From Microbacterium enclense (GTDB lineage: Bacteria; Actinomycetota; Actinomycetes; Actinomycetales; Microbacteriaceae): 32,186 nucleotides of DNA. The stretch is taken from assembly GCF_004022425.1 (NCBI RefSeq), contig NZ_RBZY01000039.1, positions 1-32,186 of the forward strand, read 5' to 3'. The notes beneath the pieces were generated by a model, which was given only the letters and a program-made list of their open reading frames with translations, was not told where the DNA came from and did no database searches. This document shows positions 7,674 through 15,027 of this stretch, one piece after another (position 1 is the stretch's first letter; every line of letters begins with the position of its first letter). A program made the position numbers and the translations under genes.

Positions 7674-9014
7674 ATGATGAGGAAGAACAGCATCGTCGCT
7701 GGCGCCGTCCTCAGCGCCGCGACACTCACGCTCACCGCCTGCACCGGCAGCGGCGGAGGTGCCCCGAACGCGGACGGCGCTGACGGTCAGGGCGACGTCA
7801 CGGGCGAGATCGCCATCTCGTGGTGGGGCGGCGACAGCCGCAACCAGAAGACCAACGCGGTGATCGACATGTTCGAGCAGGCGAACGAGGGCGTCTCCAC
7901 TGATCGGCAGGCGGGGGAGTTCTCGGGCTACTTCGACAAGCTCAACGTGCAGGCGTCCAGCCGCTCCATGCCGTGCGCGATGCAGTTGCAGGGCCGCCAG
8001 GTCAACGACTACACCAAGAACAACCTGCTCCTCCCGCTCGACCCCATGATCGAGTCCGGCGCCATCAACGTCGACGACATCCCGGAAGCGGTGCTCGACA
8101 CCGGCCGGGGCACAGACGGCAACCTCTACTTCCTGCCGTACGGCGCCGCCTACGACGCCATCGGAGTGAACCTCACCCTCGCCGAGCAGGCCGGCGTGGA
8201 GGTGCTTCCCGACACCGAGGGCGGGTACACGTGGGAGGAGTACACCCAGTGGTTGGCCGACGCGGCCCAGACCCTGCCGGAAGGCACCAAAGCGATCAGC
8301 TCGAACGGCGGCCGACCCAACTTCTTCATCGGCTACACCCTCGCCAACGGGCTGAACCTCTTCGGTGAGGACGGCAAGCTCGGCTTCACCGAGGCCGACC
8401 TCATCGAGTACTGGACGATGTGGGAAGACCTGCGTCAGAGTGGTGTCACCGAGACGCGCGAGCGCACGGCCGAGGAGCCGACGGCCACCGACCAGAGCTA
8501 CTTCGCCAGCGGGCAGTTGCTCACCGACACGCTGCCGGGCAACGCGCTGACGCCGGCCTCCGTGACTCTGGCCGGTCGCGGCGACGCGGTGATCAACACC
8601 TACCCGTACCCGGGCGGGAGTGCAGGCATGGGTAACGCCCTCTATCCGTCCGGCTTCGCCATCCCGGTCACCTGCGACAACGTCCCTACGGCGGCAGCGT
8701 TCATCGACTTCTTCACGAACGACCTGGACGCGGGCATGACGTTCGCGGCCGACAACGGCGCTCCGACCAACTCGGCGGTCCTCGACGCGTTGATCGCCGA
8801 CCAGTCGCTCCCCGCGACGAAGAAGCACGAGTTGGAGCTGTTCCAGGAGATCGTCGCCGGCGATCCCACCTCGATCGTCTTCCCTCCCGGCTACCAGGCG
8901 ACCTTCGAGGCGTCGTTCAAGCGGGCCTACGAGGACATCTCCTTCGAGCGCCGATCCATCGAAGAGGCCGTCGCGACCTTCTTCGATGAGGCCAACTCGT
9001 CGCTCGGCCAGTGA
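7674..9014 (+). CDS. Extracellular solute-binding lipoprotein of the CUT1 importer
   Basis: This 446-residue protein has a lipoprotein signal peptide: positively charged MMRKNS, a hydrophobic core and the lipobox LTAC with the lipidated cysteine at C23, followed by a Gly/Ser linker. The mature part begins GEIAISWWGGDSRNQKTNAVIDMFEQAN, the normal first strand and helix of family 1 (MalE/UgpB-like) sugar-binding proteins. It would be anchored on the outer face of the membrane and feed the two permeases upstream. AAAGGA (7659-7664) lies 9 bases before the ATG. It is placed after the permeases, whereas in most such operons it comes first. The ligand cannot be named from sequence. Confidence 0.93.
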   Translation: MMRKNSIVAGAVLSAATLTLTACTGSGGGAPNADGADGQGDVTGEIAISWWGGDSRNQKTNAVIDMFEQANEGVSTDRQAGEFSGYFDKLNVQASSRSMPCAMQLQGRQVNDYTKNNLLLPLDPMIESGAINVDDIPEAVLDTGRGTDGNLYFLPYGAAYDAIGVNLTLAEQAGVEVLPDTEGGYTWEEYTQWLADAAQTLPEGTKAISSNGGRPNFFIGYTLANGLNLFGEDGKLGFTEADLIEYWTMWEDLRQSGVTETRERTAEEPTATDQSYFASGQLLTDTLPGNALTPASVTLAGRGDAVINTYPYPGGSAGMGNALYPSGFAIPVTCDNVPTAAAFIDFFTNDLDAGMTFAADNGAPTNSAVLDALIADQSLPATKKHELELFQEIVAGDPTSIVFPPGYQATFEASFKRAYEDISFERRSIEEAVATFFDEANSSLGQ

Positions 9015-9048
9015 ATCGACCCGTCACGTGACGAAGGAAGGCCCTGCC

Positions 9049-10257
9049 ATGTCAGACACCCGCCACTCCGCCGACGGTTCCCCGCGGGCAGCGCTTCGCG
9101 GCATCCGTGTCCTCGACCTCACCCAGGTGATGTCCGGTCCGTTCTGCACGATGGTCCTCGCGGACCTCGGAGCCGACGTCATCAAGATCGAGAACCCCGA
9201 GAAGGGTGATCAGACACGGGCGTCCTGGGGGTACTCCGTCATCGGGGATGACAGCAGGGCCTTCCTCTCGCTCAACCGCAACAAGCGCAGTGTCGGGCTC
9301 GATCTGAAGGATGCCGCGGGCCTCGACGCGTTCTTCGCTCTCGTCCGCACCGCGGATGTCGTCATCGAGAACTTCCGTCCGGGAGTCGCCGCCCGGCTCG
9401 GCATCGACTACGCATCCGTGCGGGCGGTGAACCCGCGGATCATTTACGCGAGCATCTCCGGCTTCGGGCAGACCGGTCCGTACTCGCAATTTCCGGGGTA
9501 CGACCTCATCGCGCAGGCGATGACGGGCGTGATGAGCGTGATGGGGGAGGAGGGTGGCGCGCCGATGAAGTCCGCGATCCCCATCGCCGACCTCGGCGCC
9601 GGCATGTTCTGCACCATCGGAATCCTCGGGGCCGTCATCGCGCGCGGCGACGAGGGGGAGGGTCAGTACCTGGAGACGTCGCTTTTCGAGTCTGCTCTGG
9701 CGATGTCGGTGTGGGAATCGACCGAGTACTGGTCGACCGGCGAGCCGCCGAAGCCCCTCGGGTCCGCCAATCGCATGTCCGCGCCCTATCAGGCGTTGCG
9801 GACCTCGGACGGCTACCTCACCATCGGCGCGAACAACGAGAAGCTGTGGCGACTGCTTTGCGGGGCTCTCGCCGCTGACGATCTGGTCGCCGACCCCCGG
9901 TTCGAGGACAACAACCGTCGGCTCGACAACCGCGAGGAGCTCGCGGTCGAACTCGAGCGGCGCCTGGCCGGACGCACCACCGACGACTGGGTCGACATGC
10001 TCCTCGCCGCCGGCGTCCCTGCCGGCCCTATCCGCGACTACCGCCAGGTGCTCGCGGAAGATCCGCACGTGTCGGCGCGCGAGATGGTGACCTCGTTCGA
10101 CCATCCCATCGAGGGACTCACCAAGGTGCTCGCCTCGCCGCTCAAGCTCAGCGGGACTCCCGTGCAGGTGCGTACTCCGCCGCCGCTGCTGGGCCAGCAT
10201 ACCGACGAGGTGCTCGACGAGGTCCGCGCCCTGATGCATGGCCCGGGTGTCGCGTGA
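9049..10257 (+). CDS. CaiB/BaiF (family III) CoA-transferase
   Basis: This 402-residue protein moves CoA between carboxylic acids, as in formyl-CoA:oxalate, succinyl-CoA:mesaconate and carnitine CoA-transferases. Family features visible are LRGIRVLDLTQVMSGPFCTMVLADLGADVIKIE (about 16-48), ENFRPGVAARLGIDY (107-121), SGFGQTGPYSQFPGYD (137-152) with the candidate catalytic aspartate D152, and a C-terminal GQHTDEVL motif. The start at 9049 is preferred over an in-frame site at 8986 because GAAGGAAGG lies just upstream and 8986 is inside the preceding gene. Its stop overlaps the crotonase start (GTGA). In this island it probably makes a CoA thioester of an acid intermediate for the next enzyme; the acid is unknown. 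Confidence 0.92.
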   Translation: MSDTRHSADGSPRAALRGIRVLDLTQVMSGPFCTMVLADLGADVIKIENPEKGDQTRASWGYSVIGDDSRAFLSLNRNKRSVGLDLKDAAGLDAFFALVRTADVVIENFRPGVAARLGIDYASVRAVNPRIIYASISGFGQTGPYSQFPGYDLIAQAMTGVMSVMGEEGGAPMKSAIPIADLGAGMFCTIGILGAVIARGDEGEGQYLETSLFESALAMSVWESTEYWSTGEPPKPLGSANRMSAPYQALRTSDGYLTIGANNEKLWRLLCGALAADDLVADPRFEDNNRRLDNREELAVELERRLAGRTTDDWVDMLLAAGVPAGPIRDYRQVLAEDPHVSAREMVTSFDHPIEGLTKVLASPLKLSGTPVQVRTPPPLLGQHTDEVLDEVRALMHGPGVA

Positions 10258-11048
10258 TCGAGGCGACGACGACGTCCGTCGGCGTCCACGCGCGCACCGA
10301 CGAGGGGGTCCTCGTGCTCGAGCTGGCGCACCCCGGCAAACGCAACGCCCTCACCTGGACGATGTACGAACAGCTGGCGCGGCACCTGTCCGAGGCCGCC
10401 GCGCGCACGGACCTGGTCGCGGTCGTCCTCACGGGAGCCGGCGAGGACGGCTTCGCGGCGGGTACCGACATCGGCTCGTTGACGGACCTGCGCTCCGGTC
10501 AGGATGGTCTCGACTACGAGCGCCGCGTGGGCGCCGTGCTCGACGCCATCCGCGCCCTGCCCGTTCCGACGATCGCCGCGGTGCGCGGGCCGGCGGTGGG
10601 TGCGGGGCTCGCCATCGCGGCGACGTGCGACGTCGTCGTCGCCGAGCGCGGTGCCGTCTTCGGTGCCCCGATCGCCCGTACTGTCGGCAACTGCCTGCCC
10701 GCCGCGGTCGTCGCACGGGTGGCGTCCCGCATGGGGGTCGCCCGCGCCACCGGCATGCTGCTGACCGCGGCGCTGATCCCCGCCGAGGAGCTGGTGGCGA
10801 GCGGTTTCGTCTTCCGCCTCGCCGAGGAGGGGGAGCTCGACGCCACCCTTGCTCACCTGCTCACCGGACTCCGGCGCTCGGCACCCCTGACGCTTCGGGC
10901 CCTGACGGCGACGACGCGCCGAGTCGAGAGCGCTCTTCCCGTGCCCGACAACGACGACCTGCTCCTCCTCGCCTACGGCAGCGCCGATTTCCAGGAGGGC
11001 GTTCGCGCCTTCCTCCGCAAAGAACGACCCGAGTGGAAAGGACGATGA
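10254..11048 (+). CDS. Crotonase-superfamily protein lacking both classical catalytic glutamates
   Basis: This 264-residue protein has the enoyl-CoA hydratase/isomerase fold: HPGKRNALTWTMYEQL (26-41), the first oxyanion-hole segment FAAGTDIGSL (67-76) and the second GPAVGAGLAIAATCD (112-126). Where hydratases have GGGCE the sequence is GAGLA, so the first glutamate is A120, and the PEI segment with the second glutamate is replaced by PIARTVG (from 139). A simple 2-enoyl-CoA hydratase is therefore unlikely. Other crotonase reactions (isomerisation, C-C bond cleavage, thioester hydrolysis) use different residues. The start is GTG 10254, overlapping the CoA-transferase stop, and its stop overlaps the next ATG, so the three proteins are made together. 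Confidence 0.85.
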   Translation: MIEATTTSVGVHARTDEGVLVLELAHPGKRNALTWTMYEQLARHLSEAAARTDLVAVVLTGAGEDGFAAGTDIGSLTDLRSGQDGLDYERRVGAVLDAIRALPVPTIAAVRGPAVGAGLAIAATCDVVVAERGAVFGAPIARTVGNCLPAAVVARVASRMGVARATGMLLTAALIPAEELVASGFVFRLAEEGELDATLAHLLTGLRRSAPLTLRALTATTRRVESALPVPDNDDLLLLAYGSADFQEGVRAFLRKERPEWKGR

Positions 11049-11920
11049 CCGTGCCCGTCATCGACGCACACCAGCACTACTGGAAGATCGCCGCGCAGGA
11101 TCAGCCGTGGCGGGAATCGCACCACGGTGCGATCGCCCAGGATTTCGAGCCCGCGGATCTCGCCCCCCTCCTCGCGGCGGCCGGTATCGACGGCACGGTC
11201 GTCATGCAGTCGGTCGACGAGCCGGAGGAGAACGACAGACTCGCGGCCTACGCCACGGACGACACCGTGCTCGGCATCGTCAGCTGGCTCCCGGTGAAGG
11301 ACCCGGCGGCGGCGAGCGCGGAACTCGACCGGCGGGAGCTGCCGAAGCACGTCGGAGTGCGGTGCCTCGTCGCCGACGACCCGATGCACTGGCTGGCATC
11401 CCGAGACATCCGCGCCCTGTTCGCAGACATCGCGAGGCGGGGCCTGGCATGGGACGTCGTGCCCATCACGGACGCGCAGATCCGCAACGTCACCGCGCTC
11501 GCCGAGGCCGTCCCCGATCTTCGGATCGTCGTCGACCACCTCGGCCGCCCCCCGATCGACTCGGGGGGATGGGAACCCTGGGCTGGGAACGTCGCGCGTC
11601 TCGCAGGAAATCCCAACGTGAGCGTCAAGGTGTCCATCGGCATCAACGTCCTCAGTGCGTGGGCGGCCTGGGATGCGTCTGGCGTCGAACCGTTCGTCGA
11701 TCATGTCGCCGACCTGTACGGGGCCGACCGGCTCTTGGCCGCGAGCAACTGGCCGGTGGTGCTGCTGCGGACGGACTACGCCACGGCGTGGCACGACCTT
11801 CGGGGGATGCTCTTCGCGCGCTTCGACGACCCGGCCGAACGGGCCGCCGTTCTCGGAGGCGCAGCGGTGCGGGTCTATGGCCTCGACCGGTTCGTCCCCG
11901 CCGGCCCCGTCGTCGGCTGA
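11045..11920 (+). CDS. Amidohydrolase family 2 protein (L-fuconolactonase/sugar-lactonase-like)
   Basis: This 291-residue TIM-barrel hydrolase resembles the COG3618 group, which includes L-fuconolactonase, L-rhamnonolactonase and muconolactone-type hydrolases. The metal-site motif is H9-x-H11 in VIDAHQHYW. Further family signatures are DEPEEN near 59-64, VVDHLGRPP (about 160-168), NVSVKVSIG and LLAASNWPVV near the C-terminus; the last reads SNWP where many members have SDWP, a known variant. Lactone hydrolysis would supply an open-chain aldonate for downstream enzymes. The start overlaps the crotonase stop (ATGA, 11045-11048) and an AAAGGA RBS lies inside that gene. Pyrone dicarboxylate hydrolase is an alternative, since an RraA/HMG-aldolase-like gene follows. 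Confidence 0.85.
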   Translation: MTVPVIDAHQHYWKIAAQDQPWRESHHGAIAQDFEPADLAPLLAAAGIDGTVVMQSVDEPEENDRLAAYATDDTVLGIVSWLPVKDPAAASAELDRRELPKHVGVRCLVADDPMHWLASRDIRALFADIARRGLAWDVVPITDAQIRNVTALAEAVPDLRIVVDHLGRPPIDSGGWEPWAGNVARLAGNPNVSVKVSIGINVLSAWAAWDASGVEPFVDHVADLYGADRLLAASNWPVVLLRTDYATAWHDLRGMLFARFDDPAERAAVLGGAAVRVYGLDRFVPAGPVVG

Positions 11921-11995
11921 CCCCCCACCCGTCGTCGGCATCGACCGACGCGACCGACCCCGGCCGACCGGCCGGTGATGAGGAGAAGAAGGAAC

Positions 11996-12769
11996 ATGAC
12001 CACCGCAACGAACACGACCGCCCAAGCGGACCTTCCCGAGAAGGCCGACCCCTCCGACCTCGCGAGTCTCTACAAGCACCTCCGGGTCTGCGACGTGGTC
12101 GACGCGCTCGACGGCATCGGCTACTTCGGTATCGGCCTCATGGACAAAGAGGTCCGTCCTCTGTGGCTCGGCATGCGCTTCTGGGGTGAGGCGGCAACCA
12201 TCCGGTGTGTCCCATCCAACCGCCCGATGTGGAAGCTCGACACGACGGACGACATCGTCGCCGCCCACGGCCGCTGGTTCAGCGAGGTGGCGCACCCCAA
12301 GCTGCCCGCGGACCTCCCCGCCGGGCACGTCATCGTGATGGACGCCGGCGGCGGACCCGAGGTGGGTTTCTGGGGCTCTGAAAACGCCATGGCCGTGGTG
12401 CGCGCCGGAGCGGTGGGCATCATCACCGACGGATACTGCCGCGATACGGCCGAAGTCGCCGCGCAGAAGAGCCCTGTTGTCGCACGACACCGAGGACGCA
12501 CCATCATCCCCGGCCGCATCATGGCCGTCGAGACGCAGACGACCATCGCCTGCGGTGGTGTTCAGGTGAACCCCGGCGACATCGTCGGGGCCGACGACGA
12601 CGGTGTCGTCGTGGTGCCTCGTCACGTCGCCGAAGAGGTTGCCGTTCACGCCCGCGCGATCCTGCTCGCCGACATGCGTGCACGCAAGACGCACTACGAG
12701 GGCCTCGGTATGCGGCCCGACAGCTCGATCGACGTCGACGCGATCCTCGCCTACTACGCCGACGTGTGA
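11996..12769 (+). CDS. RraA/HMG-aldolase family protein
   Basis: This 257-residue protein belongs to the family once labelled demethylmenaquinone methyltransferase or RraA, which also contains 4-hydroxy-4-methyl-2-oxoglutarate aldolases and oxaloacetate decarboxylases. The conserved core runs from VIVMDAGGG (112-120) through GFWGSENAMAVVRAGAVG to TDGYCRD (144-150) with the key R149 and D150, then GGVQVNPGDIVGADDDGVVVVP (187-208). R-D is the substrate/Mg2+ pair of the class II aldolases. An extended N-terminal region (about 1-55) is longer than in RraA itself. The start at 11996 has AGGAG (11981-11985) 10 bases upstream. In this setting a retro-aldol or decarboxylation step on a 2-oxo acid is more likely than RNase E regulation. 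Confidence 0.85.
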   Translation: MTTATNTTAQADLPEKADPSDLASLYKHLRVCDVVDALDGIGYFGIGLMDKEVRPLWLGMRFWGEAATIRCVPSNRPMWKLDTTDDIVAAHGRWFSEVAHPKLPADLPAGHVIVMDAGGGPEVGFWGSENAMAVVRAGAVGIITDGYCRDTAEVAAQKSPVVARHRGRTIIPGRIMAVETQTTIACGGVQVNPGDIVGADDDGVVVVPRHVAEEVAVHARAILLADMRARKTHYEGLGMRPDSSIDVDAILAYYADV

Positions 12770-12776
12770 CCTGCAT

Positions 12777-12810
12777 GCGGTGGCCGCGTCCTCTCGGTCG
12801 CGGCCGCCGC
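12777..12810 (+). other. Strong hairpin between the RraA-like and FAH genes
   Basis: GCGGTGGCCGCG (12777-12788) pairs with CGCGGCCGCCGC (12799-12810) over 12 positions with one G-U wobble and a 10-base loop. No T-run follows, and the next gene has its own AGGAG site (12824-12828). It may be a partial terminator or an RNA stability element dividing the operon into two expression levels. Confidence 0.6.
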
Positions 12811-12834
12811 GCGCCCATCCTCTAGGAGCCCTCC

Positions 12835-14037
12835 GTGAACACCAGCCTCGAGGTCGTCGACCTCCTCCCTTCCGACGCGTCCGCAACCCTGGTCGGCCGA
12901 CTGCAGCTCCCCGGCGAACGCGGCGCGCACATCGTGGCGCGGCGCGGCGATCGTCTCATCGACCTCACCGGGATCGCCCCGACGATGGCCGATCTCCTCG
13001 AGCGCCGTGATGTGCGGGACATCGTTCGAACTGCTCCCGACACCGGATCCTGGTCCGTGGCCGCGGTCCTCGAGGCCACGGTGTCGGGAGGTCCCGGTCC
13101 GCGGCTGCTCTCGCCCGTCGACCTCCAGGTGATCAAAGCGGCCGGCGTCACGTTCGCGCGCAGCATGATCGAGCGCGTCATCGAAGAGCAGGCGGGGGGA
13201 GACGCAACGCGGGCGCTCGAGATCCGTGCCCGCGTCCGGGACGCGATCGGAGGCACGATCGCCACTCTGACGCCGGGCAGTGCCGAGGCGGACGAGGTCA
13301 AGCGCGTGCTTCAGGGCGAGGGACTCTGGTCGCAGTATCTCGAGGTGGGCATCGGCCCCGACCCCGAGATATTCACCAAAGCCCCGGTGCTGTCGTCGGT
13401 GGGTACGGGCAGCGACATCGGCGTGCTGGCACGATCCACCTGGAACAATCCCGAACCCGAGGTCGCGCTGATCGTGGCCTCTGACGGCCGCCCCGTGGGC
13501 GCGACACTCGGCAACGACGTCAATCTGCGGGATTTCGAAGGCCGCAGCGCCCTCCTCCTGGGCGAGGCGAAGGACAACAACGCCTCGTGCGCGCTCGGCC
13601 CGATGATCCGGCTCTTCGACGAGGGTTTCGATCTCCCGGACGTGACCCGTCTGGAGATCGGCCTGCGCATCGTCGGCCAGGACGGATTCCTGCTCGAAGA
13701 CGGCAGTTCGATGAGCGAGATGAGCCGTTCCCTCGAAGAACTCATCGGTCACACGATCGGCGCGCATCATCAGTATCCGGACGGGTTCGTGCTGTTCACC
13801 GGTACGTTGTTCGCCCCGACTCAGGATCGTGATGAGCCCGGCCTCGGGTTCACCCACCGGGAGGGGGATGTCGTGCGAATCTCGGCCCCGGAGCTGGGGG
13901 CGCTGGTCAATCGCGTCACGAGCTCCGAAAAGGCCGCCCCCTGGACGGTCGGCATCCGGGAGTTCTACCGCGATCTCGTCGAGCGCGGCCTCGTCCCGGG
14001 GCTCGCAGCAACGGGGTCGACGGGGGTGCGGGCATGA
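12835..14037 (+). CDS. FAH-family protein, probable 2-keto-3-deoxy-sugar-acid dehydratase (XylX-like)
   Basis: This 400-residue protein has an N-terminal region (1-95) and a fumarylacetoacetate hydrolase-type C-terminal domain. The Mg2+ site is visible as E207 and E209 (NNPEPEVALIV) and D228 (GNDVNLRDFEGRSA), with K246 in GEAKDNNASC. The segment VIKAAGVTFARSMIERVIEE (99-118) and the length near 390-400 fit the pentonate subgroup (2-keto-3-deoxy-D-xylonate or L-arabinonate dehydratase), which yields 2-oxoglutarate semialdehyde, rather than the 220-280-residue acylpyruvase-type FAH enzymes. A semialdehyde dehydrogenase gene lies 990 bases downstream, as this assignment predicts. The start is GTG 12835 with AGGAG 6 bases upstream. 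The subgroup call is by motif memory and should be treated as probable. Confidence 0.85.
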   Translation: MNTSLEVVDLLPSDASATLVGRLQLPGERGAHIVARRGDRLIDLTGIAPTMADLLERRDVRDIVRTAPDTGSWSVAAVLEATVSGGPGPRLLSPVDLQVIKAAGVTFARSMIERVIEEQAGGDATRALEIRARVRDAIGGTIATLTPGSAEADEVKRVLQGEGLWSQYLEVGIGPDPEIFTKAPVLSSVGTGSDIGVLARSTWNNPEPEVALIVASDGRPVGATLGNDVNLRDFEGRSALLLGEAKDNNASCALGPMIRLFDEGFDLPDVTRLEIGLRIVGQDGFLLEDGSSMSEMSRSLEELIGHTIGAHHQYPDGFVLFTGTLFAPTQDRDEPGLGFTHREGDVVRISAPELGALVNRVTSSEKAAPWTVGIREFYRDLVERGLVPGLAATGSTGVRA

Positions 14038-14993
14038 CCGCCCCGGCCATCGTTGTCACCGATCATGCCTTCGACGGCATGAGCCATGAGAGGGCACTCG
14101 CCGAACGGTTCGGACGTGACCTCGCCGTACACGAGTGCGCACACGAGGACGAGACGGTGGATGCCGTCCGCGACGCAGACCTCGTCTTCGTGAACTTCGC
14201 CCCCGTTACCCGCGCCGTCCTCGCGGCGATGGCGCCGGGTGCCACGGTCGTGCGCTACGGCATCGGATACGACAACGTGGACGTCGCCGCGGCGCGGGAA
14301 CTCGGCATCCGGGTCGCGAATGTGCCGGACTACGGAGTCGACACCGTGGCGGACCATACCGTCGCATGCCTCCTGGCGTTGCTGCGGCGCACCGCGCCCT
14401 TCACCGCTGCCGTGCGGGAGCGGGGGTGGCTGACGGCATCCGCACTCGGCCCGATCCGCGGCTTCGCGGAGACCACGGTCGGCCTCGTCGGCACCGGGCG
14501 GATCGGGCGCGCGGTCGCCGCGCGCCTGACACCGTTCCGGTTCGACGTCGTGGCCTACGACCCGTTCGTGGCACCCGCCCACCTCGCGGACATCGGCATC
14601 CGGTCGGTGTCACTCGAAGAACTGCTGACCGGCGCCCACGCCGTATCGCTGCACGCGCCGCTGACCCCGGACAACCGTCATCTCATCGGCCGTGACGCGC
14701 TGAGCACCATGCGGCATGACGCAGTGCTGGTCAACACCTCGCGTGGCGGGCTCGTGGATGAGGCCGCGCTCGCTGCGGCGCTGCAGGAGGGGCGTCTTGC
14801 CGGGGCCGCCCTCGATGTGTTCGACCCGGAGCCGCTCGCTGCCGAGTCGCCGTTGCGCGCCTGCGGCGGCGTGATCCTGACACCTCACGCGGCGTTCTAC
14901 TCGGTCAGCTCACTCGACGCCCTTCAGAGGCTGGCGAGCGAGGAGGGCGCTCGCGCCCTCTCCGGTGAGCCGCTGCGGTGCGCCGTCGCCTGA
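14034..14993 (+). CDS. D-isomer-specific 2-hydroxyacid dehydrogenase family protein
   Basis: This 319-residue NAD-dependent dehydrogenase interconverts a D-2-hydroxy acid and a 2-oxo acid. The Rossmann motif is GLVGTGRIG (150-158) with the acidic cofactor residue D176 in AYDPF. The catalytic triad is R237 (NTSRGGLVDE), E266 (DPEPL) and H285 (LTPHAAFYS). The TPHAAFYS ending and the segment VRYGIGYDNVDV are typical of the CtBP-like subgroup (often called C-terminal binding protein). It overlaps the FAH gene by ATGA (14034-14037), so the two are coupled. A role on a 2-keto or 2-hydroxy intermediate of the same pathway is likely; NADH or NADPH preference is uncertain, although D176 favours NADH. 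Confidence 0.92.
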   Translation: MTAPAIVVTDHAFDGMSHERALAERFGRDLAVHECAHEDETVDAVRDADLVFVNFAPVTRAVLAAMAPGATVVRYGIGYDNVDVAAARELGIRVANVPDYGVDTVADHTVACLLALLRRTAPFTAAVRERGWLTASALGPIRGFAETTVGLVGTGRIGRAVAARLTPFRFDVVAYDPFVAPAHLADIGIRSVSLEELLTGAHAVSLHAPLTPDNRHLIGRDALSTMRHDAVLVNTSRGGLVDEAALAAALQEGRLAGAALDVFDPEPLAAESPLRACGGVILTPHAAFYSVSSLDALQRLASEEGARALSGEPLRCAVA

Positions 14994-15027
14994 ATGCTGT
15001 CGGCTTCGGCCCTGACGAGAGGACGCC

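Noticed and set aside
10973..12886. Long minus-strand frame opposite the amidohydrolase and RraA-like genes
   Set aside because: Shadow frame of real genes; composition is His/Asp/Arg-rich without motifs.
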